Notes under the pieces: generated by a model
The model's database searches: none
Told to the model about the DNA's origin: nothing
Seen by the model: only the letters and a program-made list of their open reading frames with translations
Shown: one piece after another, positions 1 through 4,259 of the stretch
How the letters are laid out: each line of letters starts with the position of its first letter
How positions within the stretch are numbered: the first letter of the stretch is position 1
Translations under genes and position numbers: made by a program
NCBI GenBank assembly: GCA_021791015.1
Contig: JAJYFH010000022.1
Coordinates: forward strand, 1-8,653
DNA length: 8,653 bases
Reading direction: 5' to 3'
Origin: a bacterium
GTDB lineage: Bacteria; Patescibacteriota; CPR2; UBA1875; JAJYID01

Positions 1-105
1 GGTTTCAATAATTTCTTTGTTTTCATCATAAAGGACAACCCCGATCCCCGCCGGCCCCGGATTGTTTCTCGCCCCCCCGTCTGTGTAGATAGTTAGTTTA
101 TTCAT
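1..105 (-). CDS. RNase HI family protein, N-terminal fragment (gene runs off the left edge)
   Basis: The first 35 codons from an ATG at 105 are visible; the rest lies outside the window. The peptide begins MNKLTIYTDGGARNNPGPAG and continues IGVVLYDENKEIIET. This matches the first beta strands of the RNase H fold: the YTDGGAR..NPGPAGIG block is typical of the short RNase HI family, and D9 corresponds to the first catalytic aspartate. Such enzymes hydrolyse the RNA strand of RNA-DNA hybrids, using Mg2+ or Mn2+, in the cytoplasm. The start lies only 11 bases after the encoded CCA end of the tRNA-Pro gene on the same strand, and I see no Shine-Dalgarno sequence in that gap. The gene is therefore probably co-transcribed with the tRNA. 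The other catalytic residues cannot be checked here, so activity is inferred. The symbol is left blank because rnhA and related RNase H-like genes cannot be told apart from this fragment. Confidence 0.88.
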   Translation of the reverse strand, partial: MNKLTIYTDGGARNNPGPAGIGVVLYDENKEIIET

Positions 106-116
106 AAATTATTTTC

Positions 117-193
117 TGGTCGGGGTGACAGGACTTGAACCTGCGGCCTCACGCACCCCATGCGTACGCGCTAGCCAACTGCGCCACACCCCG
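117..193 (-). tRNA. tRNA-Pro (anticodon GGG)
   Basis: Read on the minus strand from 193, the sequence folds into a complete cloverleaf. The acceptor stem CGGGGTG pairs perfectly with CACCCCG (127-121). The D stem is GCGC/GCGC with a GG-containing loop, and the anticodon stem is TACGC/GCGTG. The seven-base loop ATGGGGT puts anticodon GGG at 159-157. The T arm is GCAGG-TTCAAGT-CCTGT. The discriminator is A at 120, and the CCA end is encoded (119-117). GGG reads CCC and CCU proline codons. The C1-G72 pair and A73 discriminator fit proline tRNAs. It lies between the M50 protease gene and the RNase HI gene, all on the same strand. Confidence 0.96.
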
Positions 194-244
194 GTATCAA
201 TTTGAAATTAAAATTCATATTCAAAATCAATTGAACGTCTAGGC

Positions 245-253
245 ATTATAGCA
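245..253 (-). promoter_or_regulatory. Extended -10 promoter for tRNA-Pro (and probably the RNase HI gene)
   Basis: On the minus strand a consensus -10 hexamer TATAAT (250-245) is preceded by TGC (253-251), an extended -10 motif. No good -35 is seen at 16-18 bases, as expected if the extended -10 compensates. Transcription would start near 238, giving a leader of about 45 bases before the tRNA 5' end at 193. The promoter lies just past the stop codon of the M50 protease gene. Confidence 0.6.
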
Positions 254-294
254 TTTCTTGCTTAGAAAATGAAGGTTGTAAAACCAAGAAATGC
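251..294 (-). repeat. Inverted repeat (hairpin) over the 3' end of the M50 gene
   Basis: GCATTTCTTG (251-260) and CAAGAAATGC (285-294) are perfect 10-base inverted repeats around a 24-base loop that contains the protease stop codon (264-262). A GGTT/AACC pairing (274-277 with 282-285) is possible in the loop but competes with the end of the outer stem. On the minus strand no U-run follows; the -10 hexamer of the tRNA promoter comes next. It may end or protect the protease mRNA, but it is not a classical intrinsic terminator. Confidence 0.5.
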
Positions 295-897
295 CATTAA
301 TCTCTGAGTTATTTGAAAGATAAAACCAAAGATATTTAGTCCGGGGTTCAGAAAACTTATAGCTATCAGGCCAAGCAGCAGCATCGGACCATACATTTCC
401 AACTTATTCAGGTCAACACTTCTGGGCAGGAAATAGTAAAGCACCTTCGACCCGTCAAGCGGCGGGATGGGGATGAGATTGAATATCATAAGAATTATAT
501 TGATAAAGACGATGGCAAAAATGAAGTAATAAAAAATCGATGAGGGATCGACGAGCTTCAGAGCCACGGGAATAGAAAAAATAATGGCAATCACAAGATT
601 CGAAGCAGGCCCCGCCAAGGAAACGAGCGCAGAGTCAAGCCTCGGGTTTTTCAGGTTGCTGTAATTTATCTGAACCGGCTTTCCCCACCCTATTCCGACC
701 AGAAAAATCGCAAGCGTACCGATCGGATCGAGATGGTGCAGAGGGTTTAATGAAATTCTGCCCATGTATTTTGCCGTCGGGTCGCCTAAGCGATTGGCGG
801 TCCAGGCATGCATAGTTTCATGGACTGTAATAGCGATCAAGAGCGACGCTACTAAGAAAATAAATAGGGTGGGGCTTTGGGAAAGTATTGATAACAT
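262..897 (-). CDS. Site-2 protease family protein (M50 intramembrane metallopeptidase)
   Basis: This 211-residue multi-pass membrane protein is a compact site-2 protease, a family that cleaves substrates within the membrane using zinc. The zinc motif HETMH is at residues 26-30 (H26, H30, catalytic E27) in the first hydrophobic segment. The third ligand motif NLIPIPPLDG is at 140-149, with D148 the likely ligand. Between them are the family blocks RLGDPTAKYMGRISLNPLHHLDPIG (35-60) and LAGPASN (94-100). There is no PDZ domain, so it belongs to the minimal group related to Bacillus YwhC and archaeal S2P rather than RseP. Hydrophobic segments fall near 10-30, 60-72, 95-115, 121-145 and 171-206. 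The ATG at 897 is the only ATG, GTG or TTG in frame after the upstream stop, and no clear Shine-Dalgarno precedes it. The gene stands alone, with a palindromic repeat about 9 bases upstream. Its substrate is unknown. Confidence 0.92.
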   Translation of the reverse strand: MLSILSQSPTLFIFLVASLLIAITVHETMHAWTANRLGDPTAKYMGRISLNPLHHLDPIGTLAIFLVGIGWGKPVQINYSNLKNPRLDSALVSLAGPASNLVIAIIFSIPVALKLVDPSSIFYYFIFAIVFINIILMIFNLIPIPPLDGSKVLYYFLPRSVDLNKLEMYGPMLLLGLIAISFLNPGLNIFGFIFQITQRLMAFLGFTTFIF

Positions 898-905
898 GAT
901 ATTGG

Positions 906-973
906 TGTCATTCCCGCGCAGGCGGGAATCCAGAATTTTATTTATATAGATTCCCGCCTGCGCGGGGATGACA
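906..973. repeat. 68-base palindromic element, intergenic copy (copy A)
   Basis: TGTCATTCCCGCGCAGGCGG... at 906-930 and its inverted copy at 949-973 form 25-base arms with a single mismatch around an 18-base AT-rich spacer. Each arm holds a smaller ATTCCCGC/GCGGGAAT palindrome. The element matches the copy inside murD (5597-5664) at 62 of 68 positions by my alignment. The inner 20-base motif ATTCCC-N8-GGGAAT resembles the Neisseria dRS3 repeat and similar dispersed repeats; this is from memory and does not prove common origin. No transposase gene is in the window. Confidence 0.9.
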
Positions 974-1107
974 AAGGTAGGGTTGGAATAATATAATTTG
1001 GTAATTTGGAATGGGAATACAGAATATAGAAAGCAATATATGCGCTAAATTCGAGATTCACTCATTCTCATTCAAGATTCAAAATACTAAATTCCAAATT
1101 CTTTAAA

Positions 1108-1136
1108 TTGACTTTCGTACTTGGATATGGTAACAT
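1108..1136 (+). promoter_or_regulatory. Sigma70-type promoter of rpmB
   Basis: TTGACT (1108-1113, five of six matches to the -35 consensus) is followed after exactly 17 bases by TAACAT (1131-1136, four of six). TGG lies just before the -10, giving the TGn extension. Transcription should start near 1143, leaving a leader of about 67 bases before the rpmB ATG. The leader contains the short palindrome at 1175-1197. Confidence 0.6.
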
Positions 1137-1174
1137 TTATGGGTTAGTTTATCAATTATGTTTATTCTAATTTA

Positions 1175-1197
1175 GATTCTGGTCAAGCCAGAATGAC
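1175..1197. repeat. Short GATTCTGG...CCAGAATGAC palindromic element in the rpmB leader
   Basis: ATTCTGG (1176-1182) and CCAGAAT (1188-1194) form a perfect 7-base-pair hairpin with loop TCAAG, followed by GAC. The outer parts match the longer element at 1763-1810 (GATTCTGG[T/A]CAAG ... CCAGAATGAC), so this may be an internally deleted member. In RNA the hairpin would end 3 bases before the AAGGA ribosome binding site of rpmB. Confidence 0.6.
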
Positions 1198-1202
1198 AAG
1201 GA
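1198..1202 (+). promoter_or_regulatory. Ribosome binding site of rpmB
   Basis: AAGGA lies 7 bases before the ATG at 1210 and supports that start. It abuts the end of the short palindromic element, so the repeat and the ribosome binding site are nearly continuous. Confidence 0.6.
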
Positions 1203-1209
1203 ACAAAAA

Positions 1210-1395
1210 ATGTCAGTAATATGTCAAGTTTGCGGCAAAAAGCCTTTGACAGGCCACAACGTCTCCCACTCCCACAGGAAAACAAAGAGACGCTGGCTTC
1301 CCAATATCCAAAAAACGGTCATTATGGTTGAAGGCAAAGAACAAAAAGTCAAAGCCTGCGCCAGATGCATAAAGACCCAATCAAAAATCCGCTAA
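1210..1395 (+). CDS. rpmB: 50S ribosomal protein L28 (bL28)
   Basis: This 61-residue basic protein is bL28, a component of the large ribosomal subunit. Recognition rests on the N-terminal CQVCGKKPLTGHNVSHSHRK block (5-24) and KTKRRWLPNIQ (24-34), which are the family signature. Four cysteines in two CxxC pairs (C5/C8 and C50/C53) form a probable zinc ribbon, the 'C+' version found in some bacterial ribosomal proteins. Its length is normal for the family. It is the only plus-strand gene here and has its own extended -10 promoter, an AAGGA ribosome binding site and an intrinsic terminator overlapping the stop codon, so it is monocistronic. The start is fixed by the ribosome binding site and by homology beginning at residue 2. 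Confidence 0.97.
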   Translation: MSVICQVCGKKPLTGHNVSHSHRKTKRRWLPNIQKTVIMVEGKEQKVKACARCIKTQSKIR

Positions 1396-1408
1396 GTAGC
1401 GGATTTTT
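1383..1408 (+). terminator. Intrinsic terminator of rpmB, overlapping its stop codon
   Basis: AAAAATCCGCT (1383-1393) pairs perfectly with AGCGGATTTTT (1398-1408) around an AAGT loop. The GC-rich core ends in five T residues. The TAA stop (1393-1395) is in the stem and loop, so the last codons form the 5' arm. The A-tract on the other side means it could also work in the minus direction. Confidence 0.85.
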
Positions 1409-1460
1409 CAATTTACAATTTTTAATTTTTAATCAAGGATCAATGCTTTAATACAAAAAC

Positions 1461-1509
1461 AAACAAGGACACACCTTGTAAAATGCGGGGGCAAGAAATG
1501 TCCTTGTTT
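1461..1509. repeat. Hairpin element with two alternative folds
   Basis: AAACAAGGACA (1461-1471) pairs perfectly with TGTCCTTGTTT (1499-1509). Inside, CTTG (1475-1478) can pair with CAAG (1492-1495), leaving a G-rich tip. An exclusive alternative is a small hairpin, ACAAGG (1463-1468) with CCTTGT (1474-1479). The nested, imperfect shape is like hairpins recognised by REP-associated tyrosine transposases, but no such gene is present. A terminator role in the plus direction is also possible because the stem ends in TTTT. Confidence 0.55.
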
Positions 1510-1762
1510 TGAAATGCTGATTTCTTAAAATTCAAATCTTATCTTTGCGGGCTATCGGTTCGAAAAGCAAGTCTGGGAGTGAACGACCCTTTAAAAAGAA
1601 TTTTGTTTGAGCTTGCGAGTTAATTTTTTTAAAGATGAGAGAACGAACCAGGCGACACTTTGAGAGACCGCTTAAGCCGCGATTTTTACTATACTTTTTC
1701 TAAAAAAGTAGAAAGTGAAAATTAAATTTTAGCTTCTAGGTCAGGCTTGGGGTGAGGAAACG

Positions 1763-1810
1763 GATTCTGGACAAGCTCGCCTCGCTGAGTCGAAGCAGGC
1801 CAGAATGACG
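1763..1810. repeat. GATTCTGG...CCAGAATGAC palindromic element, long form
   Basis: GATTCTGG (1763-1770) and CCAGAAT (1800-1806) are inverted. Inside, GCCT (1779-1782) is inverted against AGGC (1796-1799), with CGCTGAGTCGAAGC between. The ends match the short element at 1175-1197. It begins 7 bases past the stop codon of the minus-strand MBL gene, so it would form a hairpin in the 3' end of that operon's mRNA; no U-run follows it. Confidence 0.6.
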
Positions 1811-1817
1811 CAATGAA

Positions 1818-2450
1818 TTAGCTTTTGAGCACCACAACCTTCATCTCTTCCGGCAGGTCTTTTTTTGCAACCTTAAGCCTGTCTAAGGTTTCCGGCGTTT
1901 CGCCCATTTCTTTAATAAACTTGTCGACTGGATCAAGCGGAATATCAATGCCTGTGTCTTTGTAGTGCATCGGGATAACTACCTTGGGGCCGATATCGTT
2001 TACGACCTTGACGGCGGTTTTGGCATCGATTGCATAAGTTCCCCCAACCGGCACCATCAGGATATCAACCCCGTCAACTTTCTCCAGTTGTTCATTATCG
2101 AGCTCCACTCCCAAATCACCGAGGTGGCAAATCACAACCCCATCTATTTCCATGGTGAAAATGGTATTATTGCCTCGCTCTTCTCCCTTTGAATCGTCAT
2201 GAAATGATTCAATACCTTGGAAAAAACTCTCCTTAACCTCGTATTCGCCCGGCGAGTCAAGAAGCAGAAAATCTCCCTTCACACCCTCCTTGTAGTTATG
2301 GTCTTGATGCTGGTGACTTATCGTAACCACATCCGCTTCAACTCTTGGCATCTTTTTGGCAATTTTAGAATGATTATAAGGATCAGTTACTACCGTCAAG
2401 TTTTTTCCGGCGATTTTAAAGCATGAATGCCCTAAATGACTAATTTCCAA
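1818..2450 (-). CDS. MBL-fold metallo-hydrolase (UlaG-like / Lactamase_B_3 type)
   Basis: This 210-residue cytoplasmic protein begins MEISHLGHSCFKI, the usual opening of the small UlaG-like branch of the metallo-beta-lactamase superfamily. Metal-binding residues are visible: HQHQDH at 46-51 (H46, H48, D50, H51), H109 and D112 in CHLGDLG, and H162 in IPMHYK. H84 in GIESFHD is also in a typical place. It has no signal peptide or extra domain. The family hydrolyses ester or phosphodiester-type bonds, but the substrate cannot be predicted. The start is TTG at 2450, chosen because a near-perfect AAAGGAGG Shine-Dalgarno lies 5 bases upstream and homology starts at residue 1. The gene overlaps the AI-2E gene by 11 bases and its ribosome binding site lies inside that gene's last codons, so it is probably translationally coupled as the last gene of a three-gene operon. 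Confidence 0.9.
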   Translation of the reverse strand: MEISHLGHSCFKIAGKNLTVVTDPYNHSKIAKKMPRVEADVVTISHQHQDHNYKEGVKGDFLLLDSPGEYEVKESFFQGIESFHDDSKGEERGNNTIFTMEIDGVVICHLGDLGVELDNEQLEKVDGVDILMVPVGGTYAIDAKTAVKVVNDIGPKVVIPMHYKDTGIDIPLDPVDKFIKEMGETPETLDRLKVAKKDLPEEMKVVVLKS

Positions 2451-3486
2451 TTTTACCTCCTTTTAGATTAGACTGTTTGATAGCTGGCCATTCTTTGATT
2501 ATAACATGAATGCTTGATGCTACAGGAACTGCCAAAATTACCCCGATGATACCAAACAGCTTTGCCCCTATCAGCATAGCTGTGATGATAATAACAGGAT
2601 TTAAACCAACTGCTTTTCTCATAATTTGAGGGACCAAAACATGGTTTTCCGCCTGTTGAACAAAAATATAAAAAACAGTAACTATGATAGCCATAATGGG
2701 GCTGATAAATAAGGCGACAATGACTGCAGGAATAGCACCAAGTACGGGACCAACCATTGGTATAAGCTCTGTAAATGCCGCTACAAGAGCCAAGATGGCA
2801 GCATAGGGAATGTGTATAATCCAAAGCCCGATGAAAGTGGCAAGCCCGACGCTAAACGAGAGCAAAAGTTGCGCCCTGAACCAAAGGCTAACCTTTCGTG
2901 TTATGTTACCAAAAATCTTTGTGAATATCTGCCGACGGCTTTCCGGTACGAAGGCGGCAACCGTTTGTTGCATACCATTCTTGAGCGACAAGACATAAGC
3001 GCTGATGACAAAGACTACAACAAAGGATCCGATACCCGAAAAGATTCCAAAAACTTTACTGTAAACCACCCCTATCTGCCAATTTTTAAAAATCATAGGC
3101 AGGCTTTGAAGAAAACTATTAATCTGGTCTTGATACTCTTTTGGCCACGAAGATATTATGTTCTGTATATCACCGGCATAAATGTCTTTATTGGCAATTA
3201 GAGTGCTCACCTGCCGGCTTACTACGGGCGCGATGATGCTAATCAGTGCAAGAACAGCCGCTATAAAAAGCAGGTAGATTGAAAAAACTCCGATCCACCT
3301 GGGAAATTTAAATTTCTTCTGCAGTTTGTCAACGGCAGGCTCAAGTGCCGCCGCTATGATAAAGCTAATGACCAAGAGAATCAGGACGTCGCGAATCAGG
3401 AAAAGGAAAAATACAAAGAGTAAAATCCCGATTACCTTCAAAACCGCATATGTTGATATGTCAAGTTTTACTGTTTCCTTTTCCAT
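2440..3486 (-). CDS. AI-2E family transporter (UPF0118 / PerM-like permease)
   Basis: This 348-residue integral membrane protein has the normal length and layout of the AI-2E family. An N-terminal hydrophobic pair (about 15-48) is followed by another hydrophobic segment (66-90), a soluble-looking stretch (91-140), and a cluster of membrane segments to about residue 330. Family motifs are ELIPMVGPVLGAIPAV (240-255), QQAENHVLVPQIM (277-289) and GIIGVILAVPVAS (312-324). Members include AI-2 exporters such as E. coli TqsA and permeases of unknown cargo or with antiporter roles, so the substrate here is unknown. The ATG at 3486 directly follows the TAA of the upstream regulator gene with no spacing, and AGAAGG within that gene's last codons is the ribosome binding site. 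The 3' end overlaps the MBL gene by 11 bases. Confidence 0.92.
   Translation of the reverse strand: MEKETVKLDISTYAVLKVIGILLFVFFLFLIRDVLILLVISFIIAAALEPAVDKLQKKFKFPRWIGVFSIYLLFIAAVLALISIIAPVVSRQVSTLIANKDIYAGDIQNIISSWPKEYQDQINSFLQSLPMIFKNWQIGVVYSKVFGIFSGIGSFVVVFVISAYVLSLKNGMQQTVAAFVPESRRQIFTKIFGNITRKVSLWFRAQLLLSFSVGLATFIGLWIIHIPYAAILALVAAFTELIPMVGPVLGAIPAVIVALFISPIMAIIVTVFYIFVQQAENHVLVPQIMRKAVGLNPVIIITAMLIGAKLFGIIGVILAVPVASSIHVIIKEWPAIKQSNLKGGKIGN
2456..2463 (-). promoter_or_regulatory. Shine-Dalgarno of the TTG-started MBL gene
   Basis: On the minus strand AAAGGAGG (2463-2456) stands 5 bases before the TTG start at 2450. It is the strongest ribosome binding site in the window and is encoded within codons for the C-terminal GGKIGN of the AI-2E protein. 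It decides the start in the absence of ATG or GTG. Confidence 0.8.
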
Positions 3487-4113
3487 TTAGCCTTCTTGTT
3501 CTTCTTTTTTGATAGATGTTTTGAGGCCTTTTGCCTCGCCTGTTTCATCTACGTAATCAATCAGGACATCTTTTGGGCTTGCCATTATTTCAGTCATAAA
3601 CCTATCAAACATTACTTTTCTGGTTTCGAACTCGTCTAGACTCATGAGTGAGAAGTTGACCTCCTTTTTCGCCTCTTTCTCAAGCTGGGCGACAAAGGTT
3701 TTGAGTCTTCGCCTGTTTACCTTACCCACTATGAAAAAGTCTACGGGTGAGGAGTTGTCCTTAACAAAATGTCCCATGAGCGCGGCATATGAGACATCAC
3801 CCAAGCCTTTGATTGCCTTTATCATATCTTTTTCGGCGCTGACCGGCTGCTTGCTTGCCGCCTTGGTAAAGATTTTTTTGAGCTCAGGATATATGTCGGC
3901 CTTTTTGTTGGCCTTATAGTAAAGCTTGCCTTTCTTGCCCTGGCTTACCACTATGTCTAAAGCCTTTAGGTTTGCCAGTTCCCTTCTGACGGAGTTAATC
4001 TGTTCGTTTATAGTCCTGGTTATCTCTCTGACATAATATGATTTATCTGCATTATTTAAAAAGAGAGATAGAAGTTTTGCCCGGGTTTTTGACCCAAAAA
4101 GTTTCTCGTACAC
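3487..4113 (-). CDS. Winged-helix protein with a degenerate nucleotidyltransferase-like domain (putative regulator)
   Basis: This 208-residue soluble protein has two recognisable parts. Residues 1-70 look like a winged helix-turn-helix: FGSKTRAKLLSLFLN, then YYVREITRTINEQINSVRRELANLKALDIV as recognition region and QGKKGKLYYKAN as wing. Residues 93-185 resemble an MNT-type nucleotidyltransferase fold (YAALMGHF, SSPVDFFIVG with D125, VNFSLMSLDEFETR). However, the usual catalytic GS is replaced by GH and the DxD-like pair is not complete, so catalysis is unlikely. The tail is highly charged. The start is GTG at 4113, supported by AAGGAG 8 bases upstream and homology from residue 1. It heads an operon with the AI-2E permease and the MBL hydrolase, so it may regulate that operon or sense a ligand related to it; this is inference. 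Targets are unknown. Confidence 0.72.
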   Translation of the reverse strand: MYEKLFGSKTRAKLLSLFLNNADKSYYVREITRTINEQINSVRRELANLKALDIVVSQGKKGKLYYKANKKADIYPELKKIFTKAASKQPVSAEKDMIKAIKGLGDVSYAALMGHFVKDNSSPVDFFIVGKVNRRRLKTFVAQLEKEAKKEVNFSLMSLDEFETRKVMFDRFMTEIMASPKDVLIDYVDETGEAKGLKTSIKKEEQEG

Positions 4114-4140
4114 TTTTCTTACTCCTTGTTTAGTAGAAGA

Positions 4141-4169
4141 AGTTTAGCACAAAGCGGAAAGTTTGTAAA
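4141..4169 (-). promoter_or_regulatory. Promoter of the winged-helix / AI-2E / MBL operon
   Basis: On the minus strand TTTACA (4169-4164, five of six to the -35 consensus) is followed after 17 bases by TAACT-like TAAACT (4146-4141, four of six). TGC immediately before it gives an extended -10. Transcription should start near 4134, leaving a leader of about 20 bases before the GTG start at 4113. No operator palindrome was identified around it. Confidence 0.6.
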
Positions 4170-4200
4170 GAGTTTTATGGGTAAATTGTTCAAATAAATT

Positions 4201-4259
4201 GTGCGTTAGGTAACTAGGAAATTAGTTAAGCAGGTTCTGTGCCCTATTTACCTATGCAC
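4201..4259 (-). terminator. Large imperfect hairpin directly after murD, possible terminator
   Basis: The segment abutting the murD stop codon (4262-4260) folds as GTGC/GCAC (4201-4204 with 4256-4259), TAGGTAA/TTACCTA (4207-4213 with 4248-4254) and TAGG/CCTA (4215-4218 with 4243-4246), with small mismatches between. On the minus strand it is followed by AATTTATTTG, only a weak U-rich tract. It may end the DUF3048-NRAMP-murD transcript. A smaller TAACTA/TAGTTA hairpin (4211-4216 with 4223-4228) competes with it. Confidence 0.4.

Larger units (their letters stand above)
898..1209. other. Divergent intergenic region between M50 protease and rpmB
   Basis: About 310 bases without a gene. In order it holds palindromic element copy A (906-973), an AT-rich stretch without clear structure (974-1107), the rpmB promoter (1108-1136), and the rpmB leader with a short palindrome (1175-1197) and the ribosome binding site. 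I could not identify a convincing promoter for the minus-strand protease gene. AT-rich hexamers such as TATATT occur around 1036-1041, but none has well-spaced partners. Confidence 0.6.
1396..1817. other. Gene-free region between rpmB and the MBL hydrolase gene
   Basis: About 420 bases with no convincing coding frame: all six frames are broken and none resembles a known protein. It holds an AT-rich spacer (1409-1460), a hairpin element (1461-1509), a stretch with possible long-range pairing (1547-1680), a small A/T hairpin TACTTTTT/AAAAAGTA (1692-1699 with 1703-1710), and a palindromic repeat (1763-1810). The two flanking genes are convergent, so their 3' ends both point into this region. Confidence 0.6.

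Noticed and set aside
764..949. Plus-strand open frame of 61 codons
   Set aside because: It lies antisense to the start of the M50 gene and its end is read through palindromic copy A (SFPRRRESRI). It has no ribosome binding site and no family resemblance.
1690..1730. T-rich stretch after 1690 as a strong terminator
   Set aside because: The hairpin TACTTTTT/AAAAAGTA is only A/T-rich with a 3-base loop, too weak to call as an intrinsic terminator.
2812..3201. Plus-strand open frame of 129 codons inside the AI-2E gene
   Set aside because: It is antisense to a clearly recognised transporter with intact motifs, so it is a shadow frame.
3644..3919. Plus-strand open frame of 91 codons inside the winged-helix gene
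   Set aside because: Antisense to the regulator gene, with no ribosome binding site or recognisable domain.
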